A stretch of 64,000 bases of DNA from Phoronis australis (lineage: Eukaryota > Phoronida > Phoronidae). Position numbers and translations under genes: made by a program. This document shows, piece by piece, positions 40,892 to 54,821 of the stretch. The notes below the pieces were generated by a model, which saw only the letters and a list, made by a program, of their open reading frames with translations, was not told where the DNA came from and made no database searches. The stretch spans positions 371,151-435,150 of the forward strand of contig NMRA01000345.1 of assembly GCA_002633005.1 (NCBI GenBank). The letters run 5' to 3'. Numbering within the stretch: position 1 is the stretch's first letter; every line of letters begins with the position of its first letter.

Positions 40892-43825
40892 GATTCTGTA
40901 TCCAGGATTGATAGCGATTTTTCTGCCAAAAATATCCTGGCTAAGAAAAGTTGCGAATGTCTGTTGGCCACTAAACCGACCTCCGAAACTTCAAGTAAAC
41001 TCTTAATTTCGTTTGATGGTGAAAACCAATTACCGTCATTGGAAGGAAAATCTTGAGATATGCAACCAGCAATATCGGCGAGAAAATTTATTTTATGAGA
41101 CCAGTCCCAATGCGGAATCAAACTGGCGTTTCGTGTACAACATGACGTGAACAAATGAGAACCATTACGTACAGAAATAATGTGACTGCCTGGACGAAAT
41201 GGAACATTCCAACTAATTTCTTATTCGTTGGGCCATGTTTAACCCGTATCTTGATACCACTTTACCATAATTGGTTAGTATTTAATTATGACAATATGTT
41301 TCTCATTTGTACTCAGAGCAAAAGTTAAGTTCGCTTTCAGCTTGACTACGTCCTTTTTGTAAATGAGGAGGACCGCGAAACTTCAGTTTAAATGAATTTG
41401 TCAAAACGTCAGTATCGAACTTAACTTTTGTGCCTGTTTTACATCGGCTATAAACCTACCTTCCATAACAAAAACAACTTTTGATTTTAGACCACGAATG
41501 GTTATGAATTTGGCCTCAAGTCGTTTCTTAGTCAAACTGGAAGTGGTTTCGGTCGTTAAAAGAACTGGAATTTCGTTTGTGCTTGAAACCAAGCTGTACA
41601 AGGTGCTTTGACACGGCGTGTCATTTTATGCACTGAACATTTTCTTTCTATAGAAACAACAAGCTGCGAGTTCTTTTCAATGATTCATAACCACTTCTCA
41701 TTTGAGCGTAAGGAACATGTTGGGATCAACATTTTAGTCGACCGTAAGAAGTCTAAACCAACTTCGCTTCCTGGACAGGTCGCCGATTTAAAGCCGCTTT
41801 AATTATGGTTGTCAGGCAGTAGTAAAAATGTTCAAATTTTTATTATAGACGTCCGGCTGTCATGTGAATAGCTGCTACAAAGACCGCCTGAACATTAGTA
41901 CCTGACTTGAATGCATGGCGCGATCTGTAGAGTGCCCGAGGGGCTGCGCACTATCTTGGCCCCTAAGTTGAACTGTTGCACACTATACACTTGTATCGAC
42001 ATACTGTTTTTCGTGAATGAAGATCAGGGTCCGGTCTCTAATCTTTGTACTCGAAACGAACTCGTAACTATTTCTGGCAATTTCTCTGCTCCTTTTGTAT
42101 GAACTTAAGATAATTGGTTATCAGACTGTGCTCGAATACATTATAGTTTATGCATAGGAGTTTCTAGTTCAAGTTTGCCCTTGAAGACCCTTATATTCGT
42201 GCTACAAACTCAAGTAAAAACTCGAAATTTCGAGTTCAAACTCGAACTTATTGCTTTAATATTGGGTTTACAAACTTTGAACTAAGGGCAATAAATTATC
42301 TACGTAAGTTATTGAGTACTCGAGCATAGAATAATAGACACTTATCAAAAGTAGAGTAGAAAATGCCAAACCTAATTTCCAGTTCCATTTCGAGTAAAAA
42401 GATTGAAGACCGGGCCCAGGTCTTAGGAAGCGAGCGGGAGGGCACGCGATAATTCCCAGGCGTCAGGCTGAAACGGTGCGGCCGTATTTGTGACATTATT
42501 ATATATCTCTTAATGTAAATTGGAACCTGACAGAGAGGGACACTGGTGATAGCATCAACTACAGTTCATTTCCAAGTCCTGTTTTGCCCAGATTCCCATC
42601 CTCCCGATGCCGTCCCGCTTGCTCGTCAAGTATATGAGCACAAGCCTTTGGGAATCATACTGTAGATACGCGTAGTCGGGGTATGTAAGGAAAAAATCTG
42701 CAAATACGCCAAGGGGAAAATTGGCTTGTTGAAACACACACTTTTCATTGGAAATAGACACCAAAACCGTAACTAAAGCCAGTTTTCAACAATAAACTAC
42801 CTGTGAGGAAGAATGATTCTCTTGGTTTGAATTTGTGCACCGCTACAGTATTGATACAACTCTAAACTAATATTTTCCGAATGTAGGCCCCGGGTTTGTA
42901 TGCATCAAATTCCGGTACTGAAAATTACGAATCTGAAAAAAAATTTTTAGTGAACAACCTGTGTGTCACACTCTGTGCCTTTTTAGTTTATACGCTGTGT
43001 TGCCTTGTGACGATCATGTCAAGGTTATTTTCTTTTGGTAACCAACAATGGGTAGTTGTTTCTTCATCTCTACGGAAATGGATTGATTTTTATGGAAGAT
43101 TTTTTGGAAATTAGAAGTAAGAGATGGATGATGCTTTAGTACACTTAGATGCAGGCTGACATTTGGGAAATCGCTATCACCCGAGCCTTAACAGCGAAGA
43201 GCATTATGATTTTTTGCTGACCAGATATAAACCTCTACGAATCATGACGTTGGCTGATAAAATTTAACCAGTTCTATATCATTTAACCCGCGAGGACCAG
43301 GGGCAAGCCACTAAAAATCAGAATTTCCTCGGATTTCGTTGCAGCCCGCGGTTCGTTCAGTTATAACCCCTGGGCTGAGTGGGCTCCTTTTCGGACCCCA
43401 TTCAAGTGAATTTCATACAAAACAGGTCCTTAAATTTCCAACTTATATCCTAAGGCATGTTCAACAGTCTAAAACTCGACTCATTCTCGTGAAATTTTGT
43501 AGACAGACATGTGTAGCCATGTGCAGGTTGCCTCTTCGGTGGGTTGGCTCACCACTTCAGCAAAAGGCTATGGATAGCTAAATTGGCGACTAACAGCGGA
43601 CTGAAGTGATCGCAAACAGGAGAAATCTGAAATATGGAACTAGGTGGGGGTAAAAAAGCTTTGGCGAAGTCGAATTAGATTGCGCCCCCCCAGCTGTTAA
43701 ACTTTCTACTGGCTTGAGTGAACGTCCTTCAGAATCTTAGACGAACCAACCCCAGATTTAAAGTACCTAAACTCTGGCCTAAACATTTTAATTAACCAAT
43801 TTCTTTGGGACTGATTAATCCTCTG
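40892..43825. other. Gene-poor stretch
   Basis: No supported gene. Contains a perfect 18-bp palindrome AACTCGAAATTTCGAGTT at 42219-42236 and a dispersed repeat at about 42310-42420 (ACTCGAGCATAGAATAATAG..TTTCGAGTAAAAAGATTG) related to 59119-59235 and loosely to 2227-2290 and 4260-4320. Confidence 0.5.
42310..42420. repeat. Dispersed repeat (TCGAGTAAAAAGATT family)
   Basis: Shares ACTCGAG-AGAATAATAGACAC, AAGTAGAG, TTCGAGTAAAAAGATT and CCGGGCC with 59119-59245, in the same order. Confidence 0.6.
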
Positions 43826-43893
43826 CATACATACATACATACATACATACATACATACATACATACATACATACATACATACATACATACATA
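43826..43893. repeat. (CATA)17 microsatellite
   Basis: 68 bp of uninterrupted tetranucleotide repeat. Confidence 0.98.
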
Positions 43894-46800
43894 GGCACCA
43901 ACCTCAATTTTGCCTTGGTTTTTGTTGAAAAGTCCTGGAGAAAGGTGACCCAAGTTATGTTTAGCGACATCCACCTAGACGTATCGTGATTTGTACCTAA
44001 TACTCAGCCATTTAGTAACTCTGTAACTAAACCTCGACCAGCAGAAGTGACTTGACAGAGCATCAAAATCTCGTTACCTTTGTCATATGTGGGGCCAACG
44101 CACAACCAACGAATCCTCGAACAGCTTTTCAGAGAATGGAACGCCCTTTTGTGAACTAAACAGACAGACACCGGTTTTATGGCGTCCGTGGAACCCTTCC
44201 ACTGTCTGATCACGCGGAATATTTCTCGGAGCGAAACAAATCATTACTTTGTTCGTACTTAATTCTATCTTACCTGATTGAACGTCTAAGCCGAGACGCA
44301 ATAACGAACACCCGTGTTGCTATGTGTTATTATCTGTGCGACTTTCATCCACGCTGTGATAATCCTCGGCCTATTCTGTAGACGAGTAACGATTTTTTTA
44401 TCAGTCATTTCTTGACAAGCTTGGTATTTGTAATAGCCTTTTACAATTGTCCGCCAGTCGCTGTCATATGGAGCAACGTCTCTGCGGATATAGCGCTTGA
44501 CTCTCTCCTGGGTGAACACTCCAAGAAGCTAACAGGCCCTATGACAAGTTGTTGATTTAGTGAAACGTTTATATGGTCGAATTGAAAATAAAATACCGTA
44601 CACAATAAATATTTGAACTACAAGCCGTGCCGTGAATACTGTATTGTGCGCGAGTATTTGCGATTGTGTTTTGACAGTGGCTTGTTGTATTAATAGGGGT
44701 GATCGCTACCCTAACAACACCAATAGCGACCTCGAGTTTTGTTTCACAGATTCCCCTGTTTGCCATGAAGATGTGACCATTACCTCTGCTGGCAAAAAAC
44801 AGTTACTTCTAACAAAGGAGCACCTCCACTGAGTAGGCCTACGAAAACATGCCATGTTTAACCATATCTTTCGAGCAAAATTGCTGGGCCATGGGCCATA
44901 TAGCTCCGAAATCGTTTCTGCTGGTGAGATTCATTTGCATTAAATACTAGAGCTAAGAATCAGTTTTCCAGAAAAAGCTACTGTAGGGCATAATTATCGG
45001 TGATACCCGATGGGGAAATAACAAATGATGTGGGCCGAACTCCCGCTCAATTTGGACGGAGTACCGTCGAAGCTAATTATTACTTATTATTATTCGGATC
45101 ACCTTTTGACAGATTTGGGGTACCGGTATTTAGTACAATTTTTGTTTTTGAGCTCATTAAAAAGTTCCAGAACACGCCATAGGGGTATATTGGGATAAAA
45201 ACTTTGTATGGTCGAACCATAATGCTGTTGAAGACGTGCACTCCAGATAAACAGGAAATGGTCATTAAAGATGTATTTTGCCTTGTTTACGGTTGGCTAA
45301 AACGAAAATCGTACTTCCGCAAAAGCGGGCTCATAATATTCTTTACCGGAATTGCATTCTATTTTCGTTACGAACAAGAACAACAAAACCACCATTGACT
45401 CAAGAGATGCTTCAAAGTTGATTGGAGTTGGCCAGCACTAAAATTGCTAATTCAAAAATGGCGCATGTACGCTCTACCTGCGTCTTGAGTTGCAATCTTA
45501 TCACAGAAAGGATTATTATGAGACCGATTTTATGAGTGTAAAACGCCAAAGTCGATTTTCGTTTTTAGCAAGCTTGGCGAAATGCATTTCCTGTAACGAT
45601 ACAATTTAGTTATTGAGCATAATTCGTCCCGGCCGGGTCATGCCACCGGTACAGTTTTGATTCGCTCTAGTATCTATTCGGTTCTGCAAAATACAAAATT
45701 CTAATCGCGTTAGAAACTATCTTTTTTCATATAATGTGTTAATGTTTTTCCCCTATCTTACCTAAGGGGTTATTTCCTGTAAAGAGTCTCCGAAATGTCC
45801 TGTGACCTAATTAAACCGTGACCTAATTAAACCGTAAAAAGTCACAGCATGCAAACATCGGACAAGTATTGAAACTCACACATATTAAATTGTATCAAAA
45901 CCGTGAAGTTAATATAGAAGTTAACTTATAACGCAGAAGGTAAAATCGGGAAAGACGTTGTCATTGCTTTCCACCGTTTGGCGGAAGCTTTCAGTTCTAC
46001 GTGGAGCTTGTTCACAAAATTTTTGAAAAAGTACAATTTCTGATGATTTTTTCGAGGATTCTCCACCGGAAATTGCCCTCATAGTTACAATTGGTTCCCC
46101 CATTAGAGTGATGGGATTTCCCTATTTTGCAATTTTCTTGTCATGTGCAGTATAGACGGTGCTCGCATTTACGCAGACTGCGTCTAACAATACATTTTTC
46201 AAAAGAAAATATTGCTCAAGTGTTTGGCATAACTATATGCGAATGCGCATAAGCCTCACTTATAGGTGCAAGCGGTTATTTCTTGAATGCACGCTTTTCC
46301 TTTGTCTTGTACTTTTCATTTAAATGGTAAATGTTTAACTCAGCACACGTCAACATCTATTCTTTTGTAACAAATTACCTTTAATGACATGCTAATTCAA
46401 ACACTTATTGCTTTACACCTGGGTGTTTACTCAGTTGTCACGCATATACATGTAGGTGTGTTGGCACAAATGTGGGCACAGAAGCAGTTTTGTGTACACG
46501 CGCATGGGAATAAAAAGCGCGGGTATATCATAAAACATTTTAAAGTCTTTCGTAATGAAGTAGATAATAACGATGGTGACGAGGGCAATAATCACTTAAC
46601 CCATGCCTTCTCTAAAAAAGCTTATGATTTAGGCCACTTACTGATATGAAATCGGTCTCAGATTGCTTCTTACCAGCAGCATGCAAATTAGAAGCGATTT
46701 CAAGGCTTGAGGAAACCTTACAGTTCGTTTACGTTAGATCACACTAACAAGTCGCGCAGAAATTAAATTAACGTACAGTGGGAACACCAGTCTAGGGCAA

Positions 46801-47865
46801 ATATCCGGTTCGGGGGACATCGAGCCGATGGAACATTCATTTAGTGTTGGCACTGCAATCGATTTCATTTTTAGAAAACCACGTATTCCTTTAAACAAAG
46901 TCGAATCAGCATTGCAATGAAACGAAACGTTATAAAATTAGATGGTGTTCTTTCTGGAAATTCAAAACCGTTAAGTGTCAGTAGTTATCTAATTTGATGA
47001 CTTAGTAAGACCGAATTGTATCTTTTTAAACAAGAAATGCCAACACTTTACCACCTAACATGAATGTAGTATTGACGTAATACAAATATTAAAACGAAGG
47101 TATGAACGATTTAAATAAAAATAGTGAATCATTATCACCGTTTTGTCTAAGATAAGCGAATTTGTTGATAAAACAAGCGCCCCATAACTACACCTATCTT
47201 TCAGCAAATTAACTGGAAACATTGTCAGTTTGGTTATACATTTCTGTTCGCAACTTCAAAAGTAGCAGAAAATGTTTTTTAGTGTTTATTACGAAAACAG
47301 TAATGCATAATAATAAGAGTTCAGCCCTGAAAGTGTTAGAAAGCATTATATCTGGGCGTAGATAAATGTTTGGAATGGTAGTTCTTCCAAATTTCACCAC
47401 TAAATACGTCTCTTAAATTCAGAAGTTTTTCTTAAATCAATCAATCATCAACCATACCAGCCTCGACCAGTCGGTTACCACCGTTAAATTTAGACATTGG
47501 GGAGGAAGTCTGCTCGAAGATGCATCGACGAGCCAGCAGCTTAAAAGGATACTAAACCCTGGTTTGATGATTTCAACCAATCCTCACTGTGTGACCTGTT
47601 AATGCATCATTGGCGTCAATCATGAAAGATAAAAGCAGGAATCAACTAAACGTTGATACTCCCTATGTCACAGATTAGATATTATTAGTTCTTGCTGGGT
47701 GATTTTCCCCCACAGTGGTCGTGTAATTCATTTAACAGCGTAGGTCACGCCTGCCCGTTTAGCAGTCTTTGGAAGGAATTTACCAAATTTCCTTCGAATA
47801 CTTGAGGGTTGAAATTGATCAAAGAGCATTATTTTGTTTCAAAGATTTGGACGGGAAAGTCGATT
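43894..47865. other. Gene-poor stretch
   Basis: 4 kb with no supported coding sequence; ORFs are short and lack family signal. A copy of the TTGGAGTTGGCC..AAAATTGC dispersed motif is at about 45420-45470. Confidence 0.5.
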
Positions 47866-48198
47866 TTAATATCTGTCAATAGCAAAAACCGGGTTTAGTA
47901 TCCTCTTAACATCTGACAAGTATAGGCAGAGGGGTTGGTTAGTGGTGCATAAACCAGAAAGGTAATCTTCACGCTCATTGACCAAGACACTGGCGTGCCC
48001 AGGTACGAAAGAACAGATCACAGTGTGTTGAGGGGTGGCGTGTTCAGAAGATAGCCCAGTTAGTTGAGAGATTTCCAGACTTAATTTTATCAAAACGGCC
48101 GTGATAGAATCAGTGGCAAAGATAATGGTTTGACAATGATTTTCCAGGTATAGGTACGACAGTTTGACATGGACACGTTGCACAGTCTCCAGCTCCAC
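47866..48198 (-). pseudogene. Retrotransposon RNase H-like remnant
   Basis: 110-codon ORF on the minus strand with the RNase H layout of non-LTR retrotransposons: VKLSYLYLENHCQTIIFATD then SITAVLIKL (the conserved FxDS..A strand), and later SFVPGHASVLVNEREDYLSG, matching the usual W-V/I-PGH-x-G-N-E-x-AD-x-L block. Substitutions at normally fixed positions (GN to VN, AD to ED) and no attached reverse transcriptase indicate a dead fragment. Confidence 0.6.
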
Positions 48199-48734
48199 CC
48201 GGGCACATAATATATTACAGGGTTAGCACTTCGTTTCTCGATAAGATTGCTTTATAAATATGGGTTTTTGATTGGAAGATATACGACTTAAAGGGTCGTG
48301 GAACGCGAAAGCTAGTCAAAAATATCTTTTATACACTTTATGACGAAAGTACCATCTCGCAACGTCTAGTACCGAGTAATTAACTTCCCTCTGTGAAAAG
48401 ATTTCAATAAAAAGCCACAAAATTCACAAATTTTAAATACACGCAAGGAAAAACTCTGTGGTTACCACACAGTTTCTAATCTCTTTGCCACTTATGATAA
48501 ATACGCTCTCATAGTCAGCTGCTTGAAGTTACTTGAGGTAATAAGTCACATTTAAGTTTAGCCTTACCAAATAAGGAGACGTGCTTTGCCTTGAGGGAAA
48601 AATTCGACGAAGTGGCGAGCAGTTGACAGATCGTCTTTTTGTAGTTTGAAACTAAAAGAAAATGCTTTGATATCAACAGAAATTGAAAATCTTTACGAAC
48701 AAACTATAATAATACATGGTGAGCAGGTTGAATT

Positions 48735-48921
48735 CTATTTCAGTGGCATAGAACCACATTCAGTATTGGAATTTAGCCTGTCTATCGCGTTCCAGGCCTC
48801 TTTAACATTTTCTTTAGACTGAGCAACAGTGTATGTAATTTTGCCTTAAATATCTGAATACAGGACAATGACAGATAAAGTGTGTCTCATTTTCAACACT
48901 GCCTAGGCTACATATATCGCA
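48735..48921 (-). pseudogene. LINE C-terminal Cys/His tail remnant
   Basis: Minus-strand reading CDICSLGSVENETHFICHCP then VFRYLR fits the CxxC...ExExHFLxxCPxYxxLR tail of non-LTR retrotransposon polyproteins. It then shifts frame to TVAQSKENVKEAWNAIDRLN. A stop (TGA) lies three codons before the first Cys. It is upstream of the RNase H remnant on the same strand, so the two are either separate copies or rearranged. Confidence 0.6.
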
Positions 48922-51900
48922 AATTCAGTGATTCCTGGCAACACCCTGGCGCCTACCTACTACTAGTTTATGGACAGATCATTTGAACTGAGCGAGACAA
49001 GTTGGCAGATATTAAAGAAGAATACGACCCAAAAAACAACCTAATTTGTATCAATTTAGATCGAGTGATTCCACTCGATAAAAGCAAGTTCAGTTCTTTT
49101 ACCTGACACCTGACGGCAGACAGAGATGTTGAAATTAACCACGAATGACGTCACAGGTTCGAACGCAGTCTGGTCAGCAGTTCACAACGCGCTTACTGTT
49201 GTTAGCTTTTCGCTTGAATTAATCGTTTTAATCCAATAAATCATCAAAATGCTATGTAATACCCTTACAAACACATCGAGTTCTTGAACAAAACGTGTTG
49301 TTTTATTTCACTGTTATGGATAGGTATTTGAACGTACAATGGCCTACAAAGATCGGTAAGCCAATTTACCAAGGTAGGTCGCGGGAGTTTGGGGTAGGTG
49401 ATAAATTCGAATTATTCTTCCGGGAAATGTAGACAGGAGAACATAACTGCGTGTTTTAATTTTAGACTTACGATTTTTTCAGTTCTAAACACACAAAACG
49501 CTTGTTATCCCCGGCCAGTGGCTAAGAACCCGATCAGGCCCGTCGTGACCAGATTGACATCACGAACATAAACCAGCCAAAGATGGAAACTAAACTTCCA
49601 GTCGCGAAACGACTATACAAGTGAGCCACAGAAATGATGTGCACGTGATTATTTTGGTGAATAAGCCGCGAAACTGTAAATCTACTTACTCGTCGGGGGC
49701 CGCGAAGTGCAGGTTTCCCTTCAAAACCGCCAGGGCAAAAGTTGTACAGTAACAATGATTCGAGTAATGTACATGTATATCTATATAAAGATTCCCCTAA
49801 CATATAACCATACCATATAAAGTCGAATTATTGTTTCACAACAGATTTCTGTCAGCAAACACTGAATTTGTATGCGCTCATACGGCATTGGTGCCCGGTC
49901 AATTAGCTTTAATGCATCTCAAGCTGGTAACATAGTGATTTACTCATTGCTGGCTTCTCAAAACACAGTTTACACTCACAAACACTCCAAAGGTATTACA
50001 AGTTGTATTTAACGAGACAGACTTTGAGCCTTGTTTCAGTTTTATATAAGCATTGGTTAGGGTGAGAATAATTCATTTTGAAACACTAAGAAAACGCGCA
50101 ATAATAAACGGAGATGATTCACGGCCTCATACATGGTATTAACGGCGTACTTTTCATTCCTTACTACTGCTAGCCACTTATGAAGCACTTCGGGCTCTCG
50201 AGGAAATCAAAAAAAAACGATATACTCGCTTTCCTCGCTGCTTCATAGTTCGCCAAGCGGGAACGATAGACCACATCATAGCGGCACTCACTCTGCAGAA
50301 GAACCACTGACGTCGCTGCATCGTTTACGCACCTTCCACACAGGTTAACGCGACACCTCTCGGCGAGGTAAGATTGATCGTATACAAGGTGATGTGAATA
50401 TAGACCGATTAAGACGGTGAAAAAGACTGATAAAATCGGGTGGCAATCTCTTTTAACTCAAATAGGACAAATATTCTTCGTACGCCAACTCTCAATTATC
50501 TGTACTATAAAAATCATATCTACTGCAATTGTTAATTTCTGAATGCTTTTTAGCATTCCACAATCTTCAATTCGTTGTTTGCCGAATTACAGAACATACA
50601 AATCAAGTTCGGATCGCCTAGGCCATACAGCCAAACTTCACCAAATCCACATCTATAAAGTAGACCTTTTAATAAATATGCCCAGTTAATTCTACCGTTC
50701 TCACACTGTTGCTTTAACATGCTTTAACACTGAAACGGGTATCTAGACGAATGCATGTTCAATATTTTTGTCCTCAATATACAACTGGTTTACTCATATA
50801 AGTTTGGGAACAGCGTTTGGCTCTCACACTCGCCTCTTGCTAAAGCATTTGGCGTTTTTTACCTAATCTCAGAACGTATTTACAAAAGTCATTAACGCAA
50901 ACTTGGTAACAAACACGACTGTACTTTCTGTTGTACAGCATGATATACACTCGCTCATACTCTCTGTACAATTTCCGGTTCCCTGGTGAGCAGTTGTAAA
51001 GCTAATTGCCAATAGACGTTACAAGTAAAGAAGTTCAAATAGTAGCTATATTTCGAGAGCATATGTCTCATCCTCAAGCACCATCGGTAAAATGAACATG
51101 GCGGAAGCGAAATAACAGTGACAGCAGGTAGGAGGGTGAGAGTGAATGTAACACACGGTGCGAAGCCCACGAAACTAACGGAACAGATCCAACGTGCGGT
51201 AAACATCTATGAGCTGCTCATTCAGCAATTTTTCACGACCGCTTTACACAGACTTCAAAATCTTTAATCGAAATTTCGTATTTTCTACATAGAGCATAGT
51301 GATGTCGTCTACAATTTCTTTCCTAGGTAGTCTCCGGCCATGTTGATATAAGAAAGTCTTGAAAGGACCCACCCTGCAAATGCCTGGACAACCGTCGGGT
51401 GGCTGGGGATGTGACACGTGATCCCGAAATATAGCTAGTATAGCTTGTAATGTCTGTTGGCAATTTCTTTACCGGAAGATCGAAAATTGTACTTAGAAAA
51501 TTGAACGAGTGCACATCAAGCTGTCCAACAGAAAGTATAGTCGTGTTTTTAATAAAGTTTGCGTCAATGACGGGCTGCTACCGAACTATACAAAAGTCTT
51601 TATGAACATTTTCAATATACATACAAATTGATGTACCCCATAATTCGTATATCTGCTCAAATAATGGCGTTTCTGCAACGGCATAATCGATAATACCACA
51701 TCCTTTGGATGATACAAATGTAAATTTGCAATCTGGCCGTTTACACCAAACACAGGTTAATTAATTCTTTACCAAAGTCATTTGATCTACCATCTTAGTT
51801 TTTTCTAGGTTTGTCAAAATTATCATAATTATATACACTGTCACACTGTTCAAGGATAGATATACATCTAATTATATCATCAACAATATAATCTGTATAT

Positions 51901-52974
51901 GTATCTGTCCGTGAGATAAAATCGCCTAAAAAGTATTAGCCTAGAAATGCTTCTGTAAATCTGCAACATCGCTCTCTATACGACCTACACCACTGTCGAA
52001 GTTTTAGGTGGCAAGTACGCAATGCCCACATTATCTGGTTTTTCACTGCCACTAATACGAATAAAGATTATCTTTCAAGAGTGTTATTTGGTATAAAATT
52101 ATTTTCCTTAATACTGTTTTACCTCCTGACATTGTCCCTTTTCCCACTTTTTGACGAATTGATAAAAACACAGCACAAGCGTCTTGAATATTATCAAAGT
52201 CATTTGGTGTTTTCGGAAATGATTCAACAAAACCTATGCAACGTTGCAGCTTTGAATAACCAAGTTAAGTTAAGTTGCCAATCATTTGCTGTTCCAGGGT
52301 CCTGTAGTTTGTGACCTTTTCTGGAGGTTGGGCGATTGCGTTGGAGATTCTACGAAGCGATGACCCTGGCCTATTCCTCGGATCCGCCATGTCTTGCGTT
52401 CAGCCTCTGTTCTAAGATTACCTCGTCGTGCGCTCTCGTATATTACCGGGTAGGTACATTTTTCCCGAGCACAACAGTTTGTGGAAATTAATCTTCGCAC
52501 TGTTCATGTTTGTTGACTAAGAATAATCATAGAGCTTTTATCTAGCTTGCTTCACACGTGCCAAATACCTTCAGTTATGTACTTTTTGGGATCGCCGATT
52601 TCTCTCTTCTTTTGCTGCACTTTGTGCTCGTCTTTTGCTCACAGCTTTGCAGTGATTTATCGGTATTTTCCCGAAAGATGTCGCGCCACCCTGTGTGCCC
52701 ATTCTATTTTAATGCCCTCTAGTTTCAATTAAGCTTTAAGAAAAGTCTCGAGCGCCTCTGATACTTCCCATGTCTCACATCCTACCTCCTGCAACCCATA
52801 AAAATTATATTGCCACTGCGAGGTCTATTCTCCAGATCATCTACCTTGTTTTGCAGATATCTCACCTGATCTTTAAGTACGTAGTTCTCTTTTCTCTTAT
52901 CTCAGGAACTGGACGAGGCCCCCAGATAACTAAAAAAGAAACGCGCGATGCCCTTTCCCAGCCACAGTGTGAGC
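48922..52974. other. Gene-poor stretch
   Basis: 4 kb with no supported gene or structured element. Sequence near 49140-49170 has a B-box-like GGTTCGAACGC without a matching A box. Confidence 0.45.
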
Positions 52975-53092
52975 GATCTCGAAATCCTGAGATAATTCTC
53001 TCGGGATCTCAAGATCCTGAAACAATTAAGTCATGATCTCGAGATTCTGAAATAATTAAGTCAATATCTCGAGATCCCGTTGTAATTAAAAA
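52975..53092. repeat. ~30-bp minisatellite ending in poly(A)
   Basis: Four units beginning GATCTCGAAATCCTGA, GATCTCAAGATCCTGA, GATCTCGAGATTCTGA and TATCTCGAGATCCCG, with AATTAAGTCA spacers, then A12CA7 to 53107. Confidence 0.8.
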
Positions 53093-53789
53093 AAAAAAAA
53101 CAAAAAAACGCGATGTCCATTCCCAGCCACCGTAAATTCCCGCGACCCGACTTCACCTAAGCTTATCGCACTCAGTGAAGAAGTTAAAAGCGACTAAAAA
53201 TGTACAAGGTATTTTTCGCGAAACCCACATGCTTCATTGACATATGAATTTGTCATTTATACTGAATATCCGTTTGGATCGACTCATTACTTTAAGTCTA
53301 TTCAGGTGAAGATAATTGTGCACTCACAGCTTTCCTTATCAGTCAAGCAGCAGAAGTCTGTTTAATGAAATTTTGTCTTGAGTAAACCCAGTTATTAGGT
53401 GGACCGATTTTTATGATTCGAAAACTGATTTCGGTTACTTTTTAAGTTCTAAATATTTGTGGAATCATTAATTATTGAAAATGTGTAGTTTTCAAAAAGC
53501 CGTTTTATACTTTGATAGGCAGAGATGTTTATTACATTTTAGGACCCTGCCCGCAACCCTCGGTTAACTCAGGCTTGGCGTTGCGCACAATAGTGGCCGG
53601 GTATCTTGAGCTCGTCTGCATGCACCTTAGCAGGTTCAGAAGTCCGTGTAAATGACAAATCCATCTAGTATTGGCGAGGCATAGAACTGGAGTTCTCGTG
53701 ATCGAGGTTTTCAAAAACCAGAAAGGTTCGCTGAAGAAGGTAAATGCTTTTATAAGTACAACATTGGAATATTAGAGCCGTAGGAATCG

Positions 53790-53890
53790 GGGGGAGAAGG
53801 GGCCTGGGGGGGCATGTGGCCCCCCAATAATTATTAGGTGTCAGGATTAAGCCGTGGCAACTGGCACAGGCGTGGGGGAGGGGGGTAGTA
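53790..53890. repeat. G/C-run foldback
   Basis: GGGGGGAGAAGGGGCCTGGG, then CATGTGGCCCCCC (self-complementary around CATG), then GTGGGGGAGGGGGG. Similar runs occur at 23571-23606. Confidence 0.6.
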
Positions 53891-54821
53891 AAGAACTTTG
53901 TCAACTACCAATGCTTAATTTACCCTTTAGGGACTCTGGCGTTTTTGTTGGAGGACTGCATTTGTCGGAGCATAGATGGTCTAAACGCACTTGAAAAGGT
54001 GCTGTCTATCACTCGTACATTTATTTCGAGGAAATCGATAACATTTCCAAAGCACAGCTTTTGAGGAGCGTGTTAATTCATTGGATTTTCAAATTCAAGA
54101 AGACAATTTTGGGGAATGCAACACTATGCCTGTCCTATTGCTCATTGACGTGGGTGGCCTAATTGTCGTTTACAAAATATTTCGACAAAGTACAAAATAC
54201 ATCAGAATCCAGTGACGTATACAACATAGTGATCTGGAAACGTTTCATATAATGTTATCGGTGATGTATTCCTTGACTCGCTAGCTTTGAAAAGCGGAAG
54301 TTTGGTGAAAACAGAGATCCACTGATATTCTTTCACCTGTAAGTCGCCAGGTTGATGAACTAGTTTGACTTACAACCGAGCAATAGAAGGTCTTATTTCT
54401 TGAAACCGAAGCGGCCAATGAAATTTCAAGAAACGCAGGTGGAAAAGTGCGCTGTAGCCAACCCCAACCAAGCTAGAGGGTCTGTGGAGGGGACAAAACC
54501 ATTGTCTCACTAGTGCCACCTTTAGTGAATTTCGAGTCCCCCATTGCGGTGAAATGTATGTGCTGTCTAACCATGTTAGCTTATAGCCGGTCTCCAGTGG
54601 AGGACGGGTGGTCGCATAGGTTCACCGATATTGTTTATGATCGACCGATATTTGTCTGAATATATCTTTCGGTCACCAAATAGGGGAATCTCAATCAGTT
54701 TCGTATAAATAACAACTGAAGCAATGATTGGCCAGTAGTCCTAATATTAAATGAGATTTTTACGATTGTAGTGCATGGATCGGTAAATATTGGATTGTGC
54801 GTTGACGCACTCTTTCACTAA

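Noticed and set aside
43706-43974. Minus-strand ORFs with Met-Tyr-Val-Cys repeats
   Set aside because: Translation of the (CATA)17 microsatellite.
49140-49175. Possible tRNA or SINE (GGTTCGAACGC)
   Set aside because: B-box-like word only; no A box at a suitable distance and no acceptor-stem pairing.
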